From positions 732,210-796,209 of the forward strand of contig VYZB01000026.1 of assembly GCA_013397455.1 (NCBI GenBank): DNA of 64,000 nucleotides. Direction: 5' to 3'. This stretch comes from Crotophaga sulcirostris (Eukaryota > Chordata > Aves > Cuculiformes > Crotophagidae). Shown piece after piece: positions 26,901 through 39,557 of the stretch. How positions within the stretch are numbered: the stretch's first letter is position 1; the number at the start of each line of letters is the position of its first letter. The translations under genes and the position numbers were made by a program. The notes below the pieces were generated by a model. It was not told where the DNA came from, ran no database searches, and worked only from the letters and a program-made list of their open reading frames with translations.

Positions 26901-29291
26901 AGTCTACAAAAGTAGAGAGAAACTTTTCTAATTTGTAAAAAAATACATAATCGATATTTTGAGAATGAGAAGATCTTACTTATATTTTAAGTGCTTGGAG
27001 AAACTAATGTACCTTGTTTCATCTAAGACATAACATTTGGGGTGAGTGTAATTTAATAAGATAATAAAACAGGTAACTTTTTGCTATCTATAACAGAATA
27101 GAAACTACTGAATGCTCATCTAGTTGGAATTATTATCATTATTTCCATAATTCACCAAATGGACTTTGTTCCTAGATTTCAGTTTCATCAGACAGAAGAT
27201 TATATATTATATAGAAGATTTATAAGAAATACGTTTGCTCACTGGAATGGAAAGACTCTTTAATTGCCAGCAGTAGCTACTAAAAGCCAAAGAGACTCAA
27301 AAAGGTACACATCTGCACTGTTTTAGACATTGATAGTTGGGTGCATATAAAAGAAAATAAGTTCTGACATTCACTTGGGGTGCAACGGAGCTAGATCGAA
27401 ATTTCATGAGGCATTCTTGCATATTTTTTTTACCCCAATTAACAGGAGAAACGGAACTTTCACATAGTCTTGCAGTCTTGATATGACTTGATGTGGTAGA
27501 AATTTAATCGCAGAACAAACTTTTTGGTAAGGTCAGGATTTCTGAGGGCTAAGCGTCTGCCTTCTGAAAAGACAATTGAGTTCTAATGTCTCTAGAAAAA
27601 ACAGAAGCAAGCATAATCACCAACCATTTTTTAAAGGTTTTGCTTCTTTCTCTGGGTTCAAACTGGCTAAAATGATTAATGATATATCATGGTGTTTTAT
27701 TTTTTATTTTTTATTGGATGATGCTTTGGTTGTTACACATGTGGTTAACAAGTTGCTATGCATTACATACAAACATCACCCTCTTGGGTCTATTTTCTGC
27801 TGGCTGTAATCATGTTTGTCTTCTTTTGCATCCATTACTCTTGTCTACTTCAGCATTCAAAGGCCCAGCTTCAGGAAAACTGTTTCTACACAGCCTGTTG
27901 TGCAGACTGATTCACTTTTTGCTGCCCTCTCCTCTTCTACTTTCAAACTTGTGTCACTGTGTAGCAAAAAATGTAAGGAGTAGGTAGGGACAGGAAAGGC
28001 AAAAAGTGAGTAAATATGACTACAATGTATTTGCAATACCAAGGATTGTTGACTCAAGATAGTTATTTTATTTTTTCATTTCCATATCCTAACCTTAAGG
28101 GAAAACTCAGAGTTGCTCTTTCACATTTCTTACTTCATTGTGTCTTCGGTTGGAATGTAAGTTGGAGAGCTCTTTGGTTGGGTTTAAGTCTTTAAAAAAC
28201 CTTTGAACAATCAGTACTATGTTTATAATTAAGTAGCCCTTTTTACTGACTGAGAATGATAAGAACCAGTTTTTCTATAACAACTCTAACAACTAGCTAT
28301 AGCTATTTGTCTGTACTGAAGGAAGAGGAGCAAGGTCTTGACTTTAATGAAGTAAATAAGAATTCTATCACTCTAATGAATCCAATCATTCCTCTGCTGA
28401 GTTCACAGTAATAGACATCCACAAGAAGAAGCTGAGCTGACAGACTAGGCATTTTTCTAGTGCTAGTTCACTCTTCAGCCCCCTACTTTATTCCTTTGCC
28501 AGACTCCTGTAGCCCCTATACTCAAAATGAACTTTAAAAGGAGAGTTCTGGAAGGCTTCCCATAGCTTTCTTGTTGTGTGTGATGTATGAGGACAGAATC
28601 TGGGCTCAGTTTCTAGACAGCCTTATAGCCAAAGACACAAGATATCACTTCAGCGATGCATGATCTCATCCTTCTGTAAGTTACTTCTATATAAAACACT
28701 AAGCATACAAAATGTTTTTTTCTCTAGTTTTTAAAATGTCCACAAAATATGCAAGGTGAGACTAATCTTTTAGATCTTTCCTGTAAGTCATTAAAGGAAA
28801 AAAAATTTTACTGTCTTGATCATAACTCCAAATCTCTGCAAGTGATATGCTGCTTGCATACAAAATCCTCTCTCAGCTGTGACATCACCTCTTTCTAATA
28901 AATGTAACCTTGATCCTGATACTAGGCTTGGTATCAAAGTTGCTAGTGGCTTATAATATTTGTTTCTGACTACCAGCAATTTGTGGAACCAAAATGTTAT
29001 TTTTATAGTTTTAATCTTAATTAAATCTTTATTATATTACATTATATTATGTTCTGTTCTATTCTATTCTATTCTGTCATGATTTATCATGTTGTGTCAT
29101 GTTATGTTATTGGAGACAAAAGAAGAAAAATCAAAGTCTTCGACAATTTGAACAGTTTTTAAAGGAGCAGATCTTACCTTCAGACAAAGAGAAATAGCAG
29201 CGCATTTATCCCAAGGCATTTTAGCCAAGATTCACTACTGCAAGTGGCTTATTGGATGTATTGTTTGAGTCTAGACCAACATGGAAATTGA
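23990..29291. other. Intron 1, proximal to exon 2: no features seen
   Basis: AT-rich intronic DNA with no repeat that I can assign, apart from a degenerate pentanucleotide microsatellite near 29030. No coding exon recognised on either strand. Confidence 0.5.
29030..29110. repeat. Degenerate TTCTA / TTATG microsatellite
   Basis: Low-complexity run dominated by ATTAT, TTCTA and TCATG units, including four TTCTG/TTCTA units in series around 29051-29075. Confidence 0.75.
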
Positions 29292-29710
29292 ATAGAATCA
29301 TAGAATCGTTTGGTTGGAAAAGACCTTTGAGATCATCGAGTCCAACCATACCTGTCCACTACTAAACCAGATTCTGAAGCACTTCATCTACCCATCTTTA
29401 AAATACCTATAGGGATGATGACTCAACCACCTCCCTGGGCAGCCTGTTGCAGTGCTTGACAACCCTTTCAGAAGTGAAGAAATTTTTCCTGATGTCTGTT
29501 CTGATCCTTCCCTGGTCCAACTTGAGGCCACTTCCTCTTGCCCTTATCACTTGTCACTTGGGAGAAGAAAGTAACACCAACCTTGCTACAACCTCCTTTC
29601 AGGGAGTTGTAAACAGTGACAAGGTGTCCCCTCAGCCTCCTTTTCTCCAGGCTAAACAACCCCAGTTACCTCAGCCACTCCTCATAAGATTTTCCTCCAG
29701 TTTCTTCACT
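29292..29710 (-). mobile_element. CR1 LINE, 3' end
   Basis: Reverse-oriented CR1 of about 420 bases inside intron 1, which makes it same-sense with MTNR1B. It starts at the 3' terminus (ATAGAATCATAGAATCG) and includes CACCTCCCTGGGCAGCCTGT and CCTCCTTTTCTCCAGGCTAA. It is 5'-truncated. Confidence 0.92.
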
Positions 29711-31347
29711 GGCAAAAAAAGGAAATGAATAAATAAATCAGTCCTTCAGTCAAAAAAGCTGTCCCACTTTCATTTCCCCTTGTCTGCAATTACTAAATAA
29801 TAATGCAAACTATGCAGCTCTGATGAGGCATTGTCTTGAACTTTATTGTGCAATATAATCTTTTGAAATCAGGCCTAAACATAATTTCCAGGCTCCAGAC
29901 GCTACCGAATTCTCATTAGACTGGGTCTCAATGTGTAGACCAGATAAAACAAAAGCATACTCAAGTAATAGAAAATCGGTATAAAATTGCCTTCATGTGT
30001 CACTGTCTCCACTCCTGCTTGCATAAAAATAACCCTGAATCTAAGGACAAATTTGCTCAGACAAACCATTTAAGTGTAGATTCTTCTAAGCAGCAGCCAG
30101 AGTGCAAACATGAGCAAGGTATGAGTGATTTTCCAGATCAGAGATCAGGATTTTGGCAAAAAAGGATGATTACTCTGATGGAACAGTGTAGTTGGTCCCA
30201 GTCCTGGAGCTTCTTCATTATATGTATGTCCATGTACACATGGATATATGGAAAGAATTGCAGAATAAGATAGATGGTTATGCTTTCAGAGCCAGGATTT
30301 CTGCTGGAATTCCAGTTGGTGTTTTTTAAATGGAATCCTTGTCTAATTTATTGCTAGTTCTTGATGCTGCCAATGACACCTACCTTTTCAGACCTATCAT
30401 ATTTTCCACCGGATTTCAGTTCCTATAATTCTTGCAGCTCATGTCAGGCCTGGTTGTGGTGGTTCTTCTTAACGTTTGCTCTTTAATGTGGAAAGAAAAA
30501 TGTGATTCTGTAGGCAATGAAGAGCTAGCACCAGGTAAGAAAGTATAACCAAGGATTGGGTAGGTTTTTGGTTCTTTTTCCAGAGTGGCTCAGTGTATTT
30601 GGTTCAAAAGGCATGCAGAAAGACACTAGCTGCTCCTGGAGAAAGGTTGACGCTTCTTACTTCCTCATTACTAATTTTTTTTCAAGTTTTGTCTTCTTTG
30701 GTTAGTAATTTTTACAATATTTAAGCTTTTGTCATTCCTGATTTTTTGTTTAAGTAGGTAACTTTTAAATCTGTTTAAAATCATCTGTGTCAACTTTTTT
30801 TCTTATAATCCATCAGAAAGAAAAACCCTGGTAGGCTAATACAGATGAAACTCCATTTATGTCAGCAGGAATTAAGCCACCAGAAGTTAACACGAAGAGC
30901 AGGTGGAACAGAGAATTAGGTCTCTCACACTTACACACACACTAACATTTGAATTCTCTGTGACACTACAAGCCAAGACCTAGGGTAATCTTTGATTTAT
31001 TGAGACATGTTAATCTAGTATAATGTTTGACAGTATGTTACTACCAGAAGGTTTAACTCCAAGAAAGTGCCAGATGGGTTTATGTTTTCTTTGAATATGA
31101 CAGTTTAAAAGTGGTGATAGAGTCCTTTGTACTTATGTTTCATGATTTCAGATATTAGTGAGATATACTGCAGGCACGGATGTAATGGAAAAGAACAGGC
31201 AATATATTTTTGCTACAACCACAGTACTTTAGTCTCTAGAAAAAATATAACATAGACAATGAATCTAGGCTGGTCTCTGATCTATGGAACATTTAAGTCA
31301 TTTCATTTTAGGAAATCTATGTTCTATGAAACTAAGATATTAAGTTA
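29711..31347. other. Intronic sequence, nothing recognised
   Basis: AT-rich intron between two CR1 copies. Small open frames only. Confidence 0.5.
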
Positions 31348-31701
31348 CACAGTTTCACAGTTTCACAGTATAACCAGGTTGGAAGAGACCTCTAAGATCA
31401 TCAAGTCCAACCTATAAGCCAACATTAACACCAACTCATCACCTAAACCATGGCACTGAGTGCCTCATCCAATCTTCCCTTAAACACATCAAGGGTCAGC
31501 GACTCCACCACCTCCCTGGGCAGCGCATTCCAGTGGCCAATCACCCTTTCAGTATAGAACTTCTTCCTAACATCAAGTCTAAACCTCTCCTGACGAAGTT
31601 TAAGTCCGTGTCCTCTAGTTCTGTCACTGGTCACCTGTGAGAAGAGACCAACGCCCGCTTGACTACAACCTCCTTTTAGGTAGTTGTAGAGAGCAATAAG
31701 G
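31348..31701 (-). mobile_element. CR1 LINE, 3' end (subfamily shared with 16411)
   Basis: Reverse-oriented CR1 of about 354 bases beginning with CACAGTTTCACAGTTTCACA tail units. It resembles the copy at 16411-16697 over nearly all of that copy's length, then runs further into CCTGTGAGAAGAGACCAACG. A 63-codon minus-strand frame within it is CR1-derived, not a host gene. Confidence 0.92.
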
Positions 31702-34700
31702 TAGTGAGTATAACTACCCTATGATATGTATAAGGAAAACTATCTACCATAACTGTGACAACTATATGAAGAGCAGAAGGGGAGTATTTACTGTGGCAGT
31801 TATGCTTCTATTGTGCAGCTTTCAGTTCAGAAGAAATCCAGGCTTAGACATCTTCAAAGTTAGACACCTGTACTTTCACAGAAAAGTCTGGAATACAGAC
31901 TAGATAGGGTTTATAGCTTAGTCATCTACTTTCTGGATGAAGCAGTATGTTGTTATGTAGAAGATGAGAAGAGGAACTTTTTGTTTTAAGATGAAACGAT
32001 ACAAACACCCCACTGTGCGATAGTTTAGTGGAGAATGATTTGTACACCCCTTTTCAAGCTCTGGTGTAATGCAAAGAACACAGGATTCACAGGAATGAAA
32101 AGCTCAGCATGTGAAAAGGAGCTTGAGATTGTGGCTTAGTGACTTGGAGATGGTTGTACTGGGACAGACTTGTGTTCTTGGCCCTACATCTGCAACTATG
32201 AGTTAGGGCTGGAAGCTACAGTTGGAGGAGCTGAATTTTAGGCTTATAAGCCATAACTTTCAAATGTTGATATAGTCTTACTGAAAAGAGGCAAAGTTGC
32301 ATTTTTGATTACTATGTTTTTGCTATCATAATTTTGGCACGCTTGGCAGTTAGGTATGAATATAATGCAGTGAACAAAGCCTCTCTTCTGTGTGCTCAGG
32401 CTTCTTCTTCCTGTGATTAAATATAGGAGCAACGGCACTTGCTTAGAGTTTGCTGCCATGAGTTTCATAACAGATTGCAGGTGTGAAAACATATTTCCAA
32501 TGCTGTGCTCTTAAAATTTAGCAAGGTTTTGAGATTTGCAACCCCTAGGTGTACAACTTTGCTTTACTGTGGCTTCCTCTGGTGCAAGTGGGGGCAGCGG
32601 TGATTCTCTACTGCACCCAGTGCACCAGCCACAACAGACAGTATATTGCACCATCTGGCAGGGTGAAAAGCACCATGGTGGAAGGGACAATGACCTTGTT
32701 CCTTTTGTCTAGCTATAATACCTGCAAATGAGCTGCATTTTGCAGTAGGCTTGGGGTGAAGGTGCCATGTACCACTGCCCCACACTGAAGCCATCTAGTC
32801 TAGAATGGTGAAAAGCCCCTGTTGTTGCTGAGAGAACGTCTCTATCTAGGGTACTATTGCATTTCCTCTGAGTGCTTACTGCTGTGGGCACTACTGATGG
32901 CCCAGCTTCAAAACCTCCAGCTGATCAGCACAATCACTGAATAGCAATAAAAACAGACCTTTTTTTCACTAATTCATGAAAGAAGCTGTGTTTACCGTAC
33001 CTGTCAGAATATATCAGCTTAATTTTCTTCACTTGAAGTAATCACAGCTGTTGATTGCTTCAGCCAAGGAAGAATAGGGAACCTACATGAACAACTGCAA
33101 GTATGAAAACTCATTTACTGCTGAAAAAGGGGCTAATATGAAAAGCTGTAAAACACAATAGGTGCGATCTAGTCAAATCCTATAAATAGCTAGCAACCTA
33201 TTATTGTTAATAACATTTTTTTCAGTCCCCCAAAGCTATACTGCATTTCACAGGAAAAAGTGAAACATGTAGCATTTTGTAGGATGTCATTTTGTTAAAA
33301 AAAAAAAAAAAGAAAAACTAAAACTTGGTTCAGATCAACTACAAAAGACTGATGTGTGGAAGCAAACAAAGTAAGGACATTTCACTGCTAACAACTCTGG
33401 ACAAAAGTGTACTGTGTCCTAGCCGACATTAATTTATATTGCGTGAAAGGCTAGTTCATCTTCTATTACCATCACTATTATTTTCTATTACCTTCGTCTT
33501 TGCTACTGTCTTTAGCTTGAATTTGTGTCAAAGGAAATTACGTTGGGTTTTTTTCTCTCTTATGGCAACAAATTTGTGTTCTGGTCCTTAGAATAACTTA
33601 TCTTCCACTTTCTTTTAGAAAGGAGGACAGGAAATTGAAGAATGAAAATAAAAACCATGTTTGTTTTGTCAAGCTTGTTTGTTTGTGTTTTCATTATTTT
33701 TGGTTTTTTTTTTTTAATATTCACTAGCAGATTACTTGAATTAAAAAAAAATCAAAACAAACAGAAAACCTTAGAACATAAAATAACTTTTTTGCAATAT
33801 AAAGCTTAATATACTACAGAAATATTAAAAACATCCAGCAGATATATCAAGTGAATAAAATTGGGACTATTACAGACTATGGGACATACTCAGCATCAGT
33901 TAAAAAGGAAATTTTGTTAGCTATGATAGAGTACATCTTGGAACTTTACTTTGTAAACCCATTTAAACAGAACAGAGCATTTGGACCGGTACAAATGTTG
34001 GGATCTTCTCTTACGGAAATGAAGACATGGAAGTGGCAATTTCCACAGTGATTTACTTAACTGCTCTGAGTGGCTCCAAATGGAGGACTTGCAGTATCTG
34101 ACAGCTATACAACCAGAAACAAATAGATGCAAATCGTGTACATGCCAACCAGTTACAGCTTCAAAAAGAAATCTAAGATAAGTAGATTATTGCCACTGTG
34201 TACTTTTAGGGTTTCTTATGTTCAGCTCCCAGACACAGTGGGGGAACCCAAGATAGTCTTGGAATTCTATAAAATGGAATCTGATACGCTGAAGTAAATA
34301 TATTATATGGCAACATCTAATACAGGAACAGTTAGGCTGACAGGTTGCCAATGCTTCTAACGTTCTCTGGAGTCCCTTCTTTATAATATTTTTTTCCTGT
34401 TTCGTTTCCTATTTAGCAAAGGAAGAAAATAGATAATACTTGATAAATTTATAAACTTATAAATTTTCAGTGAGGAAAAGTCTTACCCTTTTTGTTCTGA
34501 GCTTTTGGAAGGCCTCATCACTGTACATGCATAGGGAGATGAATGTCTTCAGAAGTTGCTGTCAGTTTGTGCCATCTGCTTCTTTTGGAAACAAGGTCTT
34601 AAAACAAAGTACACTGACATGATTCATCTTATAATTATACTCATATGTTTGTAAGCAGCATGTAAGCAGATGAGTAAATAACATGCTTTTATAAAAAAAA

Positions 34701-34914
34701 AAATGATTGTTTATTCTCTTCTAAATCATTCACGGGTTTGTGTTTCAACTCAATGTCGACAAAGTGTGTAATAACCATTTCCTGAATTAAAATCTTTCCT
34801 GAGAGCCAGTAGATGTCTTGCAAAATGATGACACAAAAATTCTGTTTAGGCTGGGCCTGCGTGTCATGATATTGGCTAGATAGTTAAAGAAGGGTGATAG
34901 GCATAGACATATAA
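31702..34914. other. Intronic sequence with A/T homopolymers
   Basis: No gene recognised. It holds a 15-base A run (33297-33311) and T-rich strings near 33660-33715. The A run shows no retrotransposed gene upstream of it. Confidence 0.5.
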
Positions 34915-35082
34915 CCACAGAATCATTTATGTTGGAATGGATCTCTGGGGAGCATCTGATCCAACCCTCCTGTTCAAAGAGGGGTCAACTACAGCAGGTT
35001 GTTCAGGACTGTGTCCAGTCAGGTTTTGACTGTCTCGAACCATGGAGACTCGATAGCCTATGTGGGTGAACTGTTCTAGTAA
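34915..35082 (-). mobile_element. CR1 LINE, short 3' end
   Basis: About 168 bases of reverse CR1, from CACAGAATCATTTATGTTGG through CAGGACTGTGTCCAGTCAGG and CATGGAGACTCGATAGCC. It is of the same type as the start of the copy at 37231. Confidence 0.85.
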
Positions 35083-37230
35083 TATTTATACGGGATATTT
35101 ACTGTGGAATAGAGGGAATATGTTCTTGATTTTGCACCAGATGAGTGCTCTACTTGATCTACTAATTAGCAGAGGGCATCTAAGATCATACCTGCTACTT
35201 AGTAGGTAAAGATGTGGTCATTAACAATGAGCTAGAGTTACGTGATCAGAAGGGTAGATTACAGTAGATGGGGCTCTGTTTTGGTCATGCTTCTGTGGTC
35301 AGAACCAACAAGTGTTTATAGACCTGGGGTTGCAGGGTGGAGTGTGGTAAGGGTTGTGTAGAAAGAAGGAAGAGACACCAGATCCTAGCAAACATATCTC
35401 TGGAAACTATTCCCACTGGCTTTAGCAAGGTCAGAATTTCCCTTCTTATCGAGATATTCGAATATTAGGTCCAGATTGCAGAATAGAGAATCCCTTTCCA
35501 CATGCTGCTTTGATGATCTCTGAGCACTGTTAACTGAAACTAGCCATTCAGACTCACTGTCTGTGGCAGTCCCAGATGTAACCCAAAGGAGCAACCTGGT
35601 CCTCTGTGGTCCAGAAACGGCAGTGGATGACTTCTGTCTGTGTAAAGTACCAGGTCACACCTATAGTTAGTTTTCTTTCACTGGGTAAATACACCTACAA
35701 ACTGCGACAAACCAATATAATTTTTATTAAATCAGGCTCAGGAAATCAATGTTGTGTATATTACATGGGAATGTTGTGATTGAGGGTCATGTACTTCACT
35801 ATTTTGTTTGTTGTCCATAAGCAGAGCAGATATTCTTGCTTCATATTTAACCAAGAAGCTGACCATATAACAAGTTTTAAAGTCTTCATGGTACTACCCT
35901 ACCAGGTGTTTCATAAGAGTGACTGAAGAGGATTATGTTTTTCTGAGATTATCTAAGGAAAGGCATGACTACAGTGTCTCAGATTAGTTATTTTTGGTCA
36001 GTTTTGATTCAGCAAATGTCCAGTTCTGAAATTAGACTCTGGATTGAGTAGTTAATGTTTCATACCTAGAACCATAATCCTAGGTAAATTTAAATTATTT
36101 CACCTTCCTTACGAGTAGGTAATTTTTTTCTAGGCAAATCATTTTTGTTAAACCATCTTTTTACAAGGCTTCCTTCAACATCTGATTAACATTTTACATG
36201 CTATACTTCAATTGACTGCAAAAGAAATCATAAAAAAAGAAAGGAAAATCATGTTTAACATGAAAACTGACTCAGAAAACAATCTGTTGCCCATGGGCTC
36301 TTACCCATGAATTTAGTAACAAATATTTTTGCATTAGCTTTAGAGGTCTCACAGATAGGATCTGTGTCCTTGAGTAAAACTGCTCTGTATTTCCACAGCA
36401 AAACAGTCATTTTCTATCACTATCTTTTATGCCAGAAAAACACTTGGAATATGCCAGTTTACTACCTTACTTTTAAAATTTAGTTTCTATCATGACCTCT
36501 AGTGTAACAAGACAAAAGCATATCAGGCTACCAGTTCCCTAATAATCAAATAATTGTTGCATTATCTTAGTATTAGGCCTTTCTATTTAACAGAAAGTCC
36601 TTTAAAAACAGCATTTTCTGTCAGGTGACTGTGCTGAATATAGTTAGAAGTGTGAGAAGGTGTGCTGCTTTGTTTTCTATTTTGGAAAATTATTTTTAAG
36701 TTTCAGTTAAGGGTTGGGCCTGCTGATGCAGAAGATTTGTGAGAGTTTACCTCCCAGCTGCTTTCTATGTCCCTGTATACTGCAAATACAGAGTTCTGCC
36801 AACTATCTTCCTATTACTTATCAAAAGGCTATCCCAGGCTTAACAGATGACATGCAAACGAAGGCACTAATACTACTGCAAATGTATTTCCAGCTTCACT
36901 TTCTTTTCCTGTTTGTTTTTTTCCCATTTGGTCTTTTCCAAACTGCAGTGACAAAGAAATGAAAAAACAGTGGCAGTAAGCAATGAAAGACCACATTAAA
37001 TGCACAGGGAATTTACCACCTTTAAACATACGCGCACTGACAAAACCCACAAGACTTTCACAAATCAGGGATCTCAAAAGTCAGGATGAGTCAAAGCCTA
37101 TCGAAGCATCGGTAAGCCAGTGCTGTTAATAGAGTTCTGCCAATTATATAAAATGAAAATCTTTCCACCAGTACTTAGGTTTAAATACAAGTTTTTTTAC
37201 AGCAAGCTATGGTGTCGTGCTGGAACCTTA
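35083..37230. other. Intronic sequence, nothing recognised
   Basis: AT-rich intron with short chance frames and no assignable repeat. Confidence 0.5.
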
Positions 37231-38285
37231 CAGAATCACTTTATCACAGACTCTTTCAGGCTGGAAGGCACCTCTTGAGCTCATCGGGTCCAACCTCTCC
37301 TGCTCAAGTAAGGTCGGTGAGAGCAGGTTGCCCAGGACTGTGTCTAGTTGAGTTTTTAGTATCTCCAGAGATGGAGACTCTACAACCTTTCTGGGCAACC
37401 TGTTCTAGTATTTAACAACTCATACAGTGAAAATTTTTTCTTGTGGTCAGATGGAATTTCAAGGGTTTTAATTTATACACATTAACTCTTGTCTTCTCAG
37501 TGGGCACTACTGAGAAGCATCTGGCTTCCTCTTCTTCACTTCCTCCAACCAGGTATTAATACACATTGAAAAGAGCCTCCTGAGCTTTCTCTTCTCCAGG
37601 TTGAACTCTCTTAACCTCTCCTCATATGGGAGATGCTCCAAGCCCCTAATCACTTTAGTGGCCCTATAATTGACTTCAATCCAGTAGGTCTACCTCTTTC
37701 TTGCACAGGGGAGCCCAAAACTAGACACAGCACTCCAGGACTTCACACTTCCTTTTATTGAAATTCATGAGGCTCCTGTTGAACCAGCCTGTCCCCATCC
37801 CTCTGAATGACAGCATGATCTTCTGGCATATTAGTCCTTCCTCTCAGTTTTGTATCATCTGTGAATGTGATGAGGGTACATTCTGTCGCTTCATCCAGGT
37901 CTTTAATGAAGATGTTAAACACAATCGGTCCCAGAATTGACCTCCTTTCAGACTTTGTGCCACTGATCACAACCCACCCCGCTGACTCAATCATTCAGAC
38001 AATTTTCAGTCTACCTCTGCCCACTTATCCAACCCCTACTTTTTCAGCTAGTCTACAGGGATGTTATGGAAGATGATGTCAAAACTTTATTGAAGTCAAA
38101 GTAAACAACATCCAGTGTTCTTACAACCACTAAACTAATCATGTCATTGTAGAAGGCTATCACTTTGGTTAAGCATAATTTTCCTTTTGTAAATCCATGT
38201 TGATTGCTACCAGTCACCTTCTTGTCTTTCATTTTCAGAAATGGTTTCCAGGATTAGTTACTCCATCAACTATTCATTACCTTAT
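37231..38285 (-). mobile_element. CR1 LINE with decayed ORF2 end
   Basis: The longest CR1 here, about 1,055 bases, in reverse orientation. It runs from the 3' terminus (CAGAATCACTTTATCACAGA) through the 3' UTR into the reverse transcriptase region. The microsatellite tail is poor and indels are frequent, so this is an old insertion. It lies within intron 1 in the sense direction of MTNR1B. Confidence 0.92.
37755..38120 (-). pseudogene. CR1 reverse transcriptase remnant
   Basis: Minus-strand relic of CR1 ORF2. At about 38115-38070 the translation reads LDVVYFDFNK, matching the reverse-transcriptase block usually written DVVYLDFSKAF. Further on, VVISGTKS and GPIVFNIFIKDLDEATECTL lead to FTDDTKL, the eroded form of the catalytic F/Y-A-D-D box. 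Stops and frameshifts separate the blocks, and the rest of ORF2 is missing. It cannot code for an active enzyme. Confidence 0.85.
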
Positions 38286-38728
38286 TAATGAATCAGAAGT
38301 GGTACCTTCCTGCAGCATCCTGTAATTTTATTGACTGCTTGTCTTCCAACCATTAATTAAGTCAAACTTTGCACAGTTTATGATATAATTAATCTAAAAA
38401 GCAATAGGCAAGGAAGACACTAATTGGAAACATGTCACATATTCTTATAGGCTGAGGCTACCCACAGGCTTGTAATCCTGTCTTCAAAATAAATTATACG
38501 TGTTGTGGAAGGCATTTTAACTCTTCAGATAAGCTCTTGGGACTGGCAGTATTTGGGGGCAAAAGAAAGAACACATAGCTGCATCTCTTAGGGTTTCTGA
38601 AGCACGTACCTCTCAGTCCTTTGCAGATTATTTTTATTTAAGTTTCATGAATGAAGCACCGGGGATCTGAAGAACCATAGCATTTTACTCAGAAGAGAAT
38701 GAATGATTGGCTTTGGTGGAGCTTTGAA

Positions 38729-38846
38729 TAGTGTATTTAGTTTGTTTAGTGTAGTTACCAGTTAGTTACTTGGTTAGTTAGCTACCGGTGAAGTTACCAG
38801 TTTTATCTGTTAGTTAGCTAGACTTTAGTAGTGTAGTTACCTGGTT
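38729..38846. repeat. Degenerate GTTA / GTAGTTACC tandem tract
   Basis: Repeated GTTAGTTA, TAGTTACC and TTAGTGTAG words over about 118 bases in imperfect tandem. It looks like an old expanded tetranucleotide microsatellite with interruptions. Confidence 0.7.
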
Positions 38847-39540
38847 CCTATAGGAAAGCTTCAGGAAAGGTAATCTGTTTCCTTCAGAACATACACGAGT
38901 ATTCCTTGTGTACAGCGATTCACATCTGCTTTTCGTGAATTCTAACTCTGTAGATAATGGAATTAAGCAATTTTTTACAGAGATGTAAAGTGTGGGTTCG
39001 GAACAGCTTGATACCCAAAAGTTCTTTAGCTTGTGAACACTTTGGGAAATCTGTTAATTTCATTTCATGCTTATGTAGAAGTAATGACATTCAACTGCCT
39101 GTGGATCTCTGTACAGTGGGTAACACCCATCTTTTTTAGCAGTTCTTGGGTACTTGAAAAGTGCAGTCCTTAAACCTGAACTCAGGACTGTTAACAGTCT
39201 CAATGAATGAGGAAAAAAATGCCCTCAGCAACAAGTGGCTTCACTTCAGAGTGGTGCAGTAGCAGTTACTACTTAGTTCACTACATCAGACAGGGTTTGC
39301 TGAAGTGCTTTTAAATAGCAGAATTAACTTTCACCTGATAAGCTAAAAAAAGGAGGGCACTTTATTCTTAAAGGACAACATGGAAGAAAGTAGAAAAGTG
39401 TGTTAAAGCTGCATACTGTCTTGAGTTTGCAGACCACAAGGTTTGTCTAAGTGAAGAGGGAAATTCCAGCTAAGGTGTTGTACGAAATGTTTCCTCTCTA
39501 ACAATCCAAAGGTTCCACCCTGTGCGTTCCAGTGAGTAAC

Positions 39541-39557
39541 ACTCATTTCAAATGAGT
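39541..39557. repeat. Short palindrome
   Basis: ACTCATTT and its complement AAATGAGT flank a single central base. The perfect 8-base arms may be chance. Confidence 0.5.

Noticed and set aside
33297..33311. Poly(A) run as a sign of a processed pseudogene
   Set aside because: No gene-like or SINE-like sequence lies immediately upstream, so it is treated as a homopolymer.
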